From Leptospira sp. WS60.C2 (GTDB lineage: Bacteria; Spirochaetota; Leptospiria; Leptospirales; Leptospiraceae), in contig NZ_CP162133.1 in the NCBI RefSeq assembly GCF_040833955.1, positions 3,231,501 through 3,295,500 of the forward strand: a DNA stretch of 64,000 bases, given 5' to 3'. The notes under the pieces are model-generated. The model searched no databases and was not told the origin of the DNA. It saw nothing but the letters and a program-made list of their open reading frames with translations. Position numbers and translations under genes: made by a program. This document shows, piece after piece, positions 26,646 through 35,521 of the stretch. Numbering within the stretch: the stretch's first letter is position 1; each line of letters starts with the position of its first letter.

Positions 26646-27679
26646 AAGCTGCCGTTTTACCTTCGGGGTCGAGATCTTTAGAAATTCAGGAATTGGACCT
26701 TCCTTCTCTGCAACCTAATCAAGCCAAGGTGAAGGTGAAAGCTTGCGGAATTTGTGGTTCCGACATTCATCTCATTTTACATGGAAAGATGAAGGCTACG
26801 TATTCGCCTTGTGTTCCTGGTCACGAAACTTCAGGAGTTGTAACTGAAATTGGGGAAAAAGTCTCCAAAGTAAAAGTGGGTGACCGGGTGGTAGTGAGTG
26901 CGGGTACCTCCTGCGGAACATGTAAACACTGTTTGGTGGGAAGAGAAAACCTATGTGAAAATATAGGTGTTATTGGATTCAACCAAAGAGGTGGATTTGC
27001 CGAATACATCCAAGCGGAAGAACGTTATCTCCACATTTTACCAGAAGAAATCCCTTTTGCCGAAGGAGCGATTCTGGCAGATGCAGTGTCCACTCCCTAT
27101 CATGCAGTCAAATACCAAGGGGAACTCAAAGCGGGAGAATCTGTAGCCATCATTGGATGCGGTGGACTTGGAATCCACGCTGTTGCTATTGCCAAAGCAC
27201 TCGGAGCTGGAAAAATTTTTGCCTTGGACATCGACAGTGGAAGTTTGGAAAACGCAAAACAATATGGTGCCGACGAACTTATATTAGTTGAAAAAAATAT
27301 GCAAGTTGGAAAGGTTCTCAAGGAAAAATCGGGAGGAATCGACCTCCTATGCGATTTTACTGGGTTTATGCCAAATATCGAAAGTAGTGTGCGTGCGATG
27401 AACCGAGGGGGAAGGATCGTACTCGTTGGCATCGGAAGGAACAAACTCGAAATCCCAATGCCATTTTTCTTAATTGAAAGACAAATCCGAATCACAGGTT
27501 CCTATGGATCCGATAGACGAGCTATCCCGGAACTCATCCAACTCTATCAGGAAAAAAAATTAAATCTCACAAAGTCTATCAGTGGCATTCACAAACTGGA
27601 AGAAACCAATGAATATCTTCATGCTTTGGAAGAAAAGAAAGGAAATCCGATTCGGTTTATCATCAATCCCGAATTGTAA
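26642..27679 (+). CDS. Zinc-dependent alcohol/polyol dehydrogenase (MDR)
   Basis: A 345-residue MDR enzyme with both zinc sites. Catalytic zinc: CGICGSDIH (Cys37) and GHE (His60/Glu61). The structural zinc lobe is complete: GTSCGTCKHCLVGRENLCEN near residue 88-107 holds four Cys. The NAD(P) loop is GCGGLGI near 170. It resembles threonine/sorbitol/butanediol dehydrogenases, but these cannot be told apart here. Coupled to the upstream helical gene. Unlike the neighbouring 23016 MDR it has intact features, so it is a useful contrast. Confidence 0.93.
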   Translation: MKAAVLPSGSRSLEIQELDLPSLQPNQAKVKVKACGICGSDIHLILHGKMKATYSPCVPGHETSGVVTEIGEKVSKVKVGDRVVVSAGTSCGTCKHCLVGRENLCENIGVIGFNQRGGFAEYIQAEERYLHILPEEIPFAEGAILADAVSTPYHAVKYQGELKAGESVAIIGCGGLGIHAVAIAKALGAGKIFALDIDSGSLENAKQYGADELILVEKNMQVGKVLKEKSGGIDLLCDFTGFMPNIESSVRAMNRGGRIVLVGIGRNKLEIPMPFFLIERQIRITGSYGSDRRAIPELIQLYQEKKLNLTKSISGIHKLEETNEYLHALEEKKGNPIRFIINPEL

Positions 27680-27722
27680 ATTTGGTCAATAGATACATCT
27701 GAAGAAATTTTATTTGTTCTGT

Positions 27723-29675
27723 TTATTTAATCTCAACAAGTAAATAACTAAGGTCATCCATTTGATGTTTCCAGCCATTAGAAAATCGAAACAAAGAATC
27801 CTGTAAAATCATGGATAAGTCTTGGATATTATGAAAACGATATTCCCATAACAACGATTTGAGTCTGTCTTCTCCGAAACTTTCCCCTTCTTCATTCAAC
27901 AAATCAAAAATTCCATCCGTATACAGCAATAGTTTATCTTTTGGTTGAATCGAAAGTATTTGTTCTTCATAGGATTGATGCGAGAATAGTCCCAAAGGTT
28001 TGCCTTTGGCAGTTAAGTGTTTTACTTCATTTTCATGATCGCGAATCAATAAAAAACTAGGATGGCCTGCATTACTAAAGGTCACCGTATAGGATTCAGT
28101 ATCGATAAAAAGATAAGATGCCGTGATAAATAGATTTTTCGTTTTCCCAACCAAATGTCGATTCATCAAATGAAAGACGCGTGCGGGAAATTGTAAATAG
28201 GGACCTGCTCCAACGAATGCCATTTTGGACATGGCAGCCACCATCGCAGAAGAAATGCCGTGCCCAGAAACATCGGCAATGAGAATCGCCCAATTGCCCA
28301 TACTATCTTTTGTATGATCAAAGTAATCACCGCCAACAGATTCTAAATTTTGTGAGAACCCGATGATCCGAATTTTTTCATCTTCATTGTATTTGGAAGA
28401 TAGAAGAGATTTTTGTAGCGCATGCGCTAAAGCCAAATCTTTGTCAATTTGGACAAGCCTCTGCAATTCTCTATTTTTGGTTCGAAGCTCTGCATTCATT
28501 CGATTGATAGAATGCAATAATTCCCAATAATGTTTGAACACATAAAAACCAAAAAATCCCAACATTAGAAAGAAACCATAGTGGATGATTCTGAATTGAT
28601 GATCTAAAATTTCCAAATCAACTAGTGTATCATGAAGTCCCGAAAGAACAATCACCAAAATACCAATAATAATTTCTCTTAACTTTTGATTTCCTTTGAT
28701 AAAGACATACAGTGAAGATAGGATAACAAAAAAAGCTTCCAATACAACAACCCAATTGTAACTTTCTTCGCTATTTAAAAATGAGATTCCATTTTCATAA
28801 TGTTGAAAGATTGAAATGATGAATAGTACCAAATGTAAGATTACAATGAGTTTAAAAAGATTTCTAAAAAAAGGAGGAAAAACACAGATCAAAAATAATA
28901 ATAAAGTAAAAGGAAAAAAAGAAAAGTTCAAAAACGTAATCGGAACTGTATACGATGCGTATTGCCTCAAAGAAAATCCTACAAATCCATTCATAGCTTC
29001 AATGAGAGACGCAGACAAAAGTAAGATCGAAAAATTTAGAAATATCATTTCCTTTCGTCTTAAAAAATAAAATCCCATAAAAATAAAGGATAAGACCAAA
29101 AGGATGGGAGCAAAAAAAGTTTTGGAAAAATTTTCCATAAACAATTCTATTAATGCTTGCGAATGATTTTTAAATACAACATCTCGATCCATTCCAATAA
29201 AACCGTTATATCTCGATTGGATTTGTATTATAATGGATCCTTGGGGTTCAGGGTTTAATGGAATTAAATGGGGAAAAATGAAATCATGATTTTTGTCTAC
29301 GTATACTAGTTCCTTCCCTTGGTACACTTTGACAGTCTCTAAAATAATTTCGCTAAATAAAATGGGACTCTGTAATTGCCGAATGAACTGATCACTAAAT
29401 TTTATATATAAATATGCTTTTTCCCTTTTTTTAAATCCAAGTTTTTGTGGTTCAAATTGTATCCAATCTTTTTCTGGAATCGTTTCTGGATTCCCGATTT
29501 CTGAATCAGACCAATAGTAATAGCGATCAATCAGATATACGGACTGCTGTAGCGGGCTTTCTTGGTTCCTTTCTGAATACAAATCAAAACAGTTTTGAAA
29601 CGAAAGTATCCAAATCAAAGAAAGAACAAATCGAGTGTTCAACAGAATGAATTTATATGATTTGACTTCTTTCAA
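27723..29675 (-). CDS. Membrane-bound PP2C (SpoIIE/RsbU) phosphatase with 7TM sensor module
   Basis: A 650-residue protein. An N-terminal hydrophobic stretch ending SFQNC could be a lipobox. A periplasmic beta-rich region (about residues 35-170) is followed by seven to eight transmembrane helices (about 175-390), matching the 7TMR-DISM architecture. A helical linker (RELQRLVQIDKDLALAHALQ) leads to a SpoIIE phosphatase domain with metal sites ESVGGDYFD, ADVSGHG, LLYTDGIFD and DDLSYL. Such proteins reverse phosphorylation of STAS antagonists; a STAS protein lies at 5194. The start is TTG with AGGA upstream; no ATG is near. Confidence 0.9.
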   Translation of the reverse strand: MKEVKSYKFILLNTRFVLSLIWILSFQNCFDLYSERNQESPLQQSVYLIDRYYYWSDSEIGNPETIPEKDWIQFEPQKLGFKKREKAYLYIKFSDQFIRQLQSPILFSEIILETVKVYQGKELVYVDKNHDFIFPHLIPLNPEPQGSIIIQIQSRYNGFIGMDRDVVFKNHSQALIELFMENFSKTFFAPILLVLSFIFMGFYFLRRKEMIFLNFSILLLSASLIEAMNGFVGFSLRQYASYTVPITFLNFSFFPFTLLLFLICVFPPFFRNLFKLIVILHLVLFIISIFQHYENGISFLNSEESYNWVVVLEAFFVILSSLYVFIKGNQKLREIIIGILVIVLSGLHDTLVDLEILDHQFRIIHYGFFLMLGFFGFYVFKHYWELLHSINRMNAELRTKNRELQRLVQIDKDLALAHALQKSLLSSKYNEDEKIRIIGFSQNLESVGGDYFDHTKDSMGNWAILIADVSGHGISSAMVAAMSKMAFVGAGPYLQFPARVFHLMNRHLVGKTKNLFITASYLFIDTESYTVTFSNAGHPSFLLIRDHENEVKHLTAKGKPLGLFSHQSYEEQILSIQPKDKLLLYTDGIFDLLNEEGESFGEDRLKSLLWEYRFHNIQDLSMILQDSLFRFSNGWKHQMDDLSYLLVEIK

Positions 29676-29711
29676 TTTTTTATTCCTATTGGAAAAGCAG
29701 GATTAAGTTCA

Positions 29712-30008
29712 ATGAATCGCATTCGATTCCAATCATTTTTTTACCTACTCCCCTTCCTATTATTGTCTCTTAGCACCATTATGGCCCAAGAGAACAAAAC
29801 TCCTCAACAGCTCTTCATGGAAGACAAAATGGAATGTTATTCGATTGCCACTGAGATTGATGGCCAAGAATACCAAAAATCCCTTAAGTGTATTTCGATG
29901 GATTCCATTTGTTATATCATCCAAGGATTTGCGATGAGTTGTATTCCGAGATCTGGTCGTTATCCTTCAGAGCTTCCTAACCTAACACCAAAACCAACTC
30001 AGCCATAA
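29712..30008 (+). CDS. Small exported protein, hypothetical
   Basis: A 98-residue protein with a clear signal peptide (FFYLLPFLLLSLSTIMAQ, cleavage after AQ). The mature part has four Cys (MECYS, KCISMD, SICYI, SCIPR), so two disulfides are likely in the periplasm. It ends with a proline/threonine-rich tail. No family recognised. It is followed by the nitronate monooxygenase gene after 18 nt on the same strand and is divergent from the SpoIIE-type gene. Confidence 0.65.
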   Translation: MNRIRFQSFFYLLPFLLLSLSTIMAQENKTPQQLFMEDKMECYSIATEIDGQEYQKSLKCISMDSICYIIQGFAMSCIPRSGRYPSELPNLTPKPTQP

Positions 30009-30026
30009 TCGTATAACAGGAGATTT

Positions 30027-30971
30027 ATGAAAATCAAAACAAAAATCAGTGAAATGTTAAAAATTGATCTACCGATCATTGCCGCACCTATGTTTCTCGT
30101 TTCCTATCCAGAACTCGTGGTGGCCGTTTCGGAGGCAGGAGGAATCGGTTGTTTTCCTTCTTTGAATTACAGAACGCCAGAACAATTACGGGAAGGGATT
30201 TTGGAAATTCGTTCCAAAACGAAAAAACCAATCGGGGTAAATTTAATTCTACATAAGGAGCATAATCCGAATTGGGCAAAACAATTCGAAGTTGTGATGG
30301 ATCTAAAAGTGGAACTCATCATCACAAGCCTTGGAACTCCGAGAACCATTGCCAAAGAAATCAAAGCAAATGGTTCTTCTCTCTTTTGTGATGTGACAAC
30401 ACTGAAACACGCAAACATTGTCGCAAAATCAGGTGCAGACGCACTGATAGCTGTTTCCCAAGGGGCAGGTGGACATGCGGGAGCCATCACTCCTTTTGCA
30501 CTGATTCCCTATTTAAAAAAGGAAACGGGACTTCCCGTAATAGCGGCGGGAGCCATTTCTAATGGTTCCCAAATGGCGGCGGCACTTTCGTTGGGTGCGG
30601 ACGCAGTTTATATCGGTACTCGTTTCATCGCAACTCCAGAATCAAGAGCTCAAAATGAATACAAACAAATGTTAATTGATTCAAGTCCTGATGAAATCAT
30701 CTACACGGAAAAAATTTCAGGAATCCCTGCCAATTGGTTGGCCAAATCCGTCGAAAAATCACCAGAGATCTTAGAAGATGGACCTAAAAAAATTGCAGCG
30801 GGTCATGCTGGTGGTGAAAAAGCAATGGAACAAGAATATAAACGTTGGCGAGACATTTGGTCTGCTGGCCAAGGTGTTGCCCAAATCGAAGAAGTCAAAC
30901 CCGCTGGTGACATTGTAAAAGAAATCGCAAACGAGTATCTTCAAACCATCAACTCGTTGCCACGTAACTAG
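30027..30971 (+). CDS. Nitronate monooxygenase / 2-nitropropane dioxygenase family protein
   Basis: A 314-residue FMN-dependent TIM-barrel enzyme. The N-terminus IIAAPMFLVSYPELVVAVSEAGGIG, the GAGGHAG loop near residue 147-153 (phosphate/FMN contact), and PVIAAGAISNGSQMAAALSLGADAVYIGT near 170-200 are the family landmarks. It oxidises alkyl nitronates in characterised members, but some paralogues act as enoyl reductases (FabK), so the exact reaction is uncertain. ATG 30027 follows an AGGAG. Ends 12 nt before a strong hairpin. Confidence 0.9.
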   Translation: MKIKTKISEMLKIDLPIIAAPMFLVSYPELVVAVSEAGGIGCFPSLNYRTPEQLREGILEIRSKTKKPIGVNLILHKEHNPNWAKQFEVVMDLKVELIITSLGTPRTIAKEIKANGSSLFCDVTTLKHANIVAKSGADALIAVSQGAGGHAGAITPFALIPYLKKETGLPVIAAGAISNGSQMAAALSLGADAVYIGTRFIATPESRAQNEYKQMLIDSSPDEIIYTEKISGIPANWLAKSVEKSPEILEDGPKKIAAGHAGGEKAMEQEYKRWRDIWSAGQGVAQIEEVKPAGDIVKEIANEYLQTINSLPRN

Positions 30972-30983
30972 CACAAAACAGCT

Positions 30984-31021
30984 ATGATGCGAATCTTTCC
31001 TACTGGATTGATTCGTATCAT
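30984..31021. terminator. Hairpin between convergent genes, probable bidirectional terminator
   Basis: ATGATGCGAATC at 30984-30995 can pair with GATTCGTATCAT at 31010-31021 (12 bp including one G-U). It sits between the nitronate monooxygenase stop (30971) and the convergent DsbD-like stop (31036). A short T-run (TTTT) follows on the minus strand. Folding energy was not computed. Confidence 0.55.
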
Positions 31022-31035
31022 ACAAAATTCCCTTC

Positions 31036-32337
31036 TTAAAGCCGAAACTTTTGAATCGTTCTCACCATCCCTTTTACATCAAGATAATCGTTCGATTTGT
31101 ACAAAAGTTTCCCATCTGGACCCAGAATCAAAAAGAAAGGCAAACCAATTTTTAATTCTGGATAGTTGGGATTGTTGGCAAAAGTTTCAAATATTGGATC
31201 GGTATCATATACCTTCCACAAAACAACATCTTTCTGAAAGGTTTGGTTCCATTCCCCATGGGACAGGGTGAGTTTTTGAAACTCCTTGCAGTTTGTACAC
31301 CAATCCGCATAAAAATCTATGAAAATAGGAATCTGTTTCTCTTTTGCGATTTGTAATACATCCTTTTCACTGCGATACCAAATCAGATTTCCATGTTCCT
31401 CTGTTAACATTTGATTCCCTTCTATTCCTTGGGAATCAACAGATCCAGTTCCCTGTAATACAAAACCCGAAAGGAGAAGTAACAAAACGAGAAATAGAGT
31501 GAAGGTAAAAATTTGATAGAGAGACTGCTTCATCTTCTCTGTTACAGAACCTTCTTTTTTCTGTAGATACAAACCAAGAAGTGCCAATATCCAAAGTAGA
31601 TACACTTTGGAACTTACTCCTGTTGGGATTCCCCACAAATCGAAGGCTTTCTCTAAGTAGGTAAAAGAAAAATAGAAAATCAGTAAGGCAAGGAACCACT
31701 GCACATACTTCATCCATTTTCCTGATTTCGGTAATGACAATCCAAATACACCAATCAGAAGAAATGGAATCCCTAAACCCAAACCAAACAAAAACATTTT
31801 GAATGAGGTAAATAGAATTGGCAGAATCTTAAGTCCCTCTGTTTGGTAAGTGATGAGTTGAACTAAAATGGATACAACAACTGGTCCAACACATGGAGAG
31901 GAAAGGAGACCTGCTCCCATACCTAAAAAGAAGGTATTCGCATAATTCACGTTTACCGAGTTTTTAAGATCCCCAGAAAAAAATGGAAAGTATAAAAACT
32001 CTGCAACACTAAGTCCTAAAATAAATAAGAGAATCGCTAGGATAAGTTGTGTTTCTGGGAATCGTAAAAAAGAATTAAAAACACCTCCACTCACACCAGC
32101 AATCAATCCAAAGATTGCATACATGAAAGCCAGTCCAAAATAATACACCAGAGGATGAGACCATTTGTGTTTGGCAACGCGTGTCTTTAGTATACCTGCG
32201 GTAATCGGATATAAAGGATAAACACAAGGGAGTAATCCTGCAAATAACCCACCTAAAGCCAAAAACAAAATAGTAACTCCAGAAAAGTTACCAGAGGACA
32301 ATTGGGATTCAATAAACGCTTGGATTTCAGAAAACAT
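31036..32337 (-). CDS. DsbD/CcdA-like thiol:disulfide interchange protein with C-terminal thioredoxin domain
   Basis: A 433-residue protein with eight predicted transmembrane helices. The redox Cys pair of the membrane domain lies in LLPCVYPLYP and LSSPCVGPVV. After the last helix, a periplasmic thioredoxin domain (about 325-433) carries WCTNC in YADWCTNCKEF. It lacks the N-terminal DsbD-alpha domain. It should pass electrons from cytoplasmic thioredoxin to periplasmic thiols, for disulfide isomerisation or c-type cytochrome maturation. It is the third gene of a FecR-CxxCH / outer-membrane barrel / DsbD unit, supporting a role in reducing CxxCH. Confidence 0.92.
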   Translation of the reverse strand: MFSEIQAFIESQLSSGNFSGVTILFLALGGLFAGLLPCVYPLYPITAGILKTRVAKHKWSHPLVYYFGLAFMYAIFGLIAGVSGGVFNSFLRFPETQLILAILLFILGLSVAEFLYFPFFSGDLKNSVNVNYANTFFLGMGAGLLSSPCVGPVVVSILVQLITYQTEGLKILPILFTSFKMFLFGLGLGIPFLLIGVFGLSLPKSGKWMKYVQWFLALLIFYFSFTYLEKAFDLWGIPTGVSSKVYLLWILALLGLYLQKKEGSVTEKMKQSLYQIFTFTLFLVLLLLLSGFVLQGTGSVDSQGIEGNQMLTEEHGNLIWYRSEKDVLQIAKEKQIPIFIDFYADWCTNCKEFQKLTLSHGEWNQTFQKDVVLWKVYDTDPIFETFANNPNYPELKIGLPFFLILGPDGKLLYKSNDYLDVKGMVRTIQKFRL

Positions 32338-32347
32338 ACATTTTATC

Positions 32348-33745
32348 TTAGAACGAGGCTGTGGCTTTCAAAACAAGACTCCGATCCAATCTTCCATATT
32401 CAGAAATCGGAAACGTCACTGGTTTTGAAAACTGTTCTATATATTCGACACGATTTGATGCATCCCCGGTACTGTCTACATACCATTTATTTGGATCTCC
32501 TTTTGTATCAAAGGAACGAACCTCTGTATACCCCAAGGCAAAACGAGTCGTAGGAGTGAATATCCATTCTGCAAACAACTGTCTCAGTCGGTAATAGGAT
32601 TGATCCGAATAACGAGGCTCTAAGCTTCCTGGCTGAAACCTGACCCAAGGCTCCCGTTCTACTGTTTCTGTCGCGACAAGACCTGGATTCGGGCCTCCTG
32701 TAGCCATTTCACCTCTTGCCACAAGGCGTATGATTCCATTTCCGATTCCAAGCCATACATATGCGCCTCTACCGGTCGATTCTGGTATCATGGTTCCCGC
32801 TTGATTAGGATTCATACGATCGACAATCGTTCCACCCAATTGTTTTTTAAACATTCCACCAAGTCCCAAATTGATGGTTTCTTTCCACAGGAGATGTGAC
32901 TCAAGAGCGACAACTTGTTCTTGGTTTAAAGAAACTGGTCCTTGTCTTCTCGTGTTTGGATTTCCATCCTCAGGTAGACATTTGGTTCTTCCCTCCCTAC
33001 ATTCATCACTCGCATAACCAAAAGCATTCGAAGCCCTCCCTAAAAGATGGATTCCTGTTTTTAAATGATCAGACCAAGTGGGGTCCCAACCTATTTTTCC
33101 CATCACATCATAACCTGTGTTGGTTGTGTTTTGTACATTTCGATATCCTTCTCCGTTCACCACGGCAGTTTGAACAGAAAAAGATTTCCATCGAAACATA
33201 TAATTAATACCTAAATCAACTGGATCTCTTGCAAATCCCAATGACTCTAAAGGCGATTTGTCAAAATACCGCCAATCATAGTTACCCGACCAAACGGAAA
33301 ACATATGCGGTAACTCAAACATTCCAAATTGAATTTGGTGTTTTGAATTTCCCAATTCAAACGATTTTGTAAGATTTGCTCGCCTAACTAGAAATACATA
33401 TGGATTGGATTTATTTCCAGTTCCTGCTTGTGTATCGTTGGTTAGGGCATCATTTCTTAAAATTTCTCCCCAAAATTCAGCTTTGATTCCCATTTCATCC
33501 CATTCTTTCGAAATGGAAAATAAAGTCCAAGGCATAGAAAATCCTGATTTATCTGAGGGAGAAAGGTCTGTCGTGTTGGAGGCTTTATCTCGAATTCGAA
33601 TCGATGCAGTGGGTGTAATGATAGCTCCGAGTTTTAGGCCATAATACCCATCTGGTTCTTCCTTTTTGGTTGTGATTACCTCCTCACTTAACAAAGGATA
33701 AATGAGGAAGAGAAATGTAAGAAGAAACCTTAAAAAAAATTTCAC
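32348..33745 (-). CDS. Outer-membrane beta-barrel, porin-like
   Basis: A 465-residue protein with a signal peptide (FFLRFLLTFLFLIYPLLSEE). The mature part alternates polar and hydrophobic residues in many short beta segments (e.g. KSFSVQTAVVNGEGY, LGLGGMFKKQLGG, RFALGYTEVRSFD) and ends with a C-terminal Phe (ATASF), the usual signature of Omp assembly signals. It resembles phosphate-selective porins in style, though no close family match can be made. GTG 33745 shares its G with the stop of the FecR-domain gene (TAGTG), so translation is coupled. 10 nt before the DsbD-like gene. Confidence 0.75.
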   Translation of the reverse strand: MKFFLRFLLTFLFLIYPLLSEEVITTKKEEPDGYYGLKLGAIITPTASIRIRDKASNTTDLSPSDKSGFSMPWTLFSISKEWDEMGIKAEFWGEILRNDALTNDTQAGTGNKSNPYVFLVRRANLTKSFELGNSKHQIQFGMFELPHMFSVWSGNYDWRYFDKSPLESLGFARDPVDLGINYMFRWKSFSVQTAVVNGEGYRNVQNTTNTGYDVMGKIGWDPTWSDHLKTGIHLLGRASNAFGYASDECREGRTKCLPEDGNPNTRRQGPVSLNQEQVVALESHLLWKETINLGLGGMFKKQLGGTIVDRMNPNQAGTMIPESTGRGAYVWLGIGNGIIRLVARGEMATGGPNPGLVATETVEREPWVRFQPGSLEPRYSDQSYYRLRQLFAEWIFTPTTRFALGYTEVRSFDTKGDPNKWYVDSTGDASNRVEYIEQFSKPVTFPISEYGRLDRSLVLKATASF

Positions 33746-34437
33746 TATTTGCCGTAAGTTTCATCAGGGAGATACGATTTATCTTCCCAACCAACGGGTT
33801 TATGACAAGGAAGGCAACGATTCAACATGGGAAATTCTCTGCGTTTTTCTTTAAAAAGAAGTGTGGAACCTTCCTTTGTGATCAAATCTTTATAATTATT
33901 TTTCTCTAGTTCAGTAGCTCCTACCTTTTTGGCGCCACCTGTCCCTTTTGAGAAATCGGAACCATTGATATTGACTGTGCCCTCACAAACACAGGTATAA
34001 CCCTTTTGTTCTTTTTCCTCGAAAAACACTCCAAAGGCGGTCCCTCTTACCCCTGCTGTTGTGGTTGGAGTTGAAACTTCAAAATTACCTTTTTTAAAAT
34101 TGTTCACACGAAACCAGGCAGCGCCGTTTTGAACATAAGCCTTAGCTATTTTTTTCTCTGAATTCCACTCTTGCAGAGAAAAATCTGTATTTGGTTGGAT
34201 ACGGATTTCTGTTTCTTGGTATAAAAAATCAACTTTTGATCCGTTTCCGGTCTTGATTCGGTCCCCAGGTTTAATGACATCATTCACCTTGAGAGTTTTC
34301 CAAAGTTTGGATGTGTCTTCGGCTGGTAAAAAACTCACTTTTCCACGGATGAACGTAGCAACGGCAAACTCTTCTGCGAAAAGAGAATGAGACAGGAAGA
34401 CTAAGCTGATGATGGTTAGAGGGATTTTGAGGCTCAT
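33745..34437 (-). CDS. Exported FecR-domain protein with C-terminal CxxCH haem motif
   Basis: About 230 residues from ATG 34437 (MSLKIPLTI); the frame continues to 34473. A signal peptide ends near FAEE. Residues 24-165 form a FecR domain (VATFIRGKVSFLPA, VIKPGDRIKTGNGSKVDFLY, STPTTTAGVRGTAFGVFF). The C-terminal 25 residues carry RCLPCHKP (C208, C211, H212), a perfect c-type haem attachment motif, in a context free of other Cys. So the protein may hold one haem c. FecR domains are often ligand-sensing or envelope-binding; fusion to haem is unusual. It begins the FecR / barrel / DsbD unit. Confidence 0.8.
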   Translation of the reverse strand: MSLKIPLTIISLVFLSHSLFAEEFAVATFIRGKVSFLPAEDTSKLWKTLKVNDVIKPGDRIKTGNGSKVDFLYQETEIRIQPNTDFSLQEWNSEKKIAKAYVQNGAAWFRVNNFKKGNFEVSTPTTTAGVRGTAFGVFFEEKEQKGYTCVCEGTVNINGSDFSKGTGGAKKVGATELEKNNYKDLITKEGSTLLFKEKRREFPMLNRCLPCHKPVGWEDKSYLPDETYGK

Positions 34438-34507
34438 AATCACTCTAACAAACATTTGGAAATAAATTATCAATCAAATTCTTAAATTTGAAGATTTTGA
34501 AATCGGA

Positions 34508-35431
34508 TCACCAGGGGATCGGAAATCCCAACTGAGACAATTTGTACTCCAATTCCTCACGTTCTCGGCTTTTTTTAGCGGTAGTACCTTGGTCATCTAA
34601 CATTCCTAGTTCGATTGCTTTTCGGATCGCTCCCTCTTTTCCAGCTTGGTTGAGAGCCGCAATGATTTCGGTGTCATATTTTGTGAGATGAAGTGCACTC
34701 AGACGGTAGTCCACGAAAGCTTCCCAAGTATGAGGAACCCATTTTTTGACAATTTGTTCTCCAATGGTTTTTGCAAACAATCGAATCTCCAATTGCGCAT
34801 GGTCATCCATACGAAGGGCTAAAAAGTGAAGTAAGTTATGAAGGTCAATTTTCCAATAGGCTTCTGTATAGGTGGCAAGTGGTAGATCTTTTCTTGCTTG
34901 TTCGCGAGCCACTCCCATCTCCAATCGTTCGTTATAAATCTCATTGGCAAATTTCTGGAATTCTGTTTCACGCTTTGTTAGGTGATCACCCTTGGATGAT
35001 TCTAAAAAGCCATCACTCCCTTGTTTGTTCCCAATCGATTGGATTCGCCATTCACCAGGCAATGTAGTTTGAGCAGAGTCGATGGCTACGGAATAACGCG
35101 TAGAGTATTCATTGACATTTGCCATTCTATGACGAATCCATTGGCGCCAAGTGTCCATCGGAACTCTGACGTGGAGCTTAAGTTCGCACATTTCAAAAGG
35201 AGTACTGTGTCTGTGACGCATTAAGTAGCGAATGAGACCACGATCTTCATTTACCTTTTTTGTTCCTTTTCCGTACGAAACGCGTGCGGCTTGCACGATT
35301 GATTCATCTGAGCCCATATAATCCACAAGTCTCACAAATCCATCATCCAAAATTGGGAATGGTTTTCCTAAAATGGAGTCTAATTCGGGAACGGATACTC
35401 TTGAAATGGATTCGAAATCAGATTGTTGCAT
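34508..35431 (-). CDS. thyX: Flavin-dependent thymidylate synthase
   Basis: A 307-residue ThyX converting dUMP to dTMP with FAD and methylene-THF. The signature RHR-x7-S is RHRMANVNEYSTRY near residues 97-110. A second RHRHSTPFE near 70 is also conserved. The length is a little above the usual 220-250. It provides a ThyA-independent route, which suits a genome where metF and folate metabolism are present; whether thyA also exists cannot be told from this window. Divergent from the 35522 gene. Confidence 0.96.
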   Translation of the reverse strand: MQQSDFESISRVSVPELDSILGKPFPILDDGFVRLVDYMGSDESIVQAARVSYGKGTKKVNEDRGLIRYLMRHRHSTPFEMCELKLHVRVPMDTWRQWIRHRMANVNEYSTRYSVAIDSAQTTLPGEWRIQSIGNKQGSDGFLESSKGDHLTKRETEFQKFANEIYNERLEMGVAREQARKDLPLATYTEAYWKIDLHNLLHFLALRMDDHAQLEIRLFAKTIGEQIVKKWVPHTWEAFVDYRLSALHLTKYDTEIIAALNQAGKEGAIRKAIELGMLDDQGTTAKKSREREELEYKLSQLGFPIPW

Positions 35432-35521
35432 ATTGCTTTATTTTTTAGTTCTCAGGCATATGAAAAGTCGAAAATATTGAGTATAGCGCACAGAACCTGC
35501 GAGAAATAGAAAGGATGCTAA

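Noticed and set aside
26821..27495. Minus-strand ORFs of 62-131 codons inside the zinc dehydrogenase gene
   Set aside because: Shadow frames of the Gly/Cys-rich MDR coding sequence.
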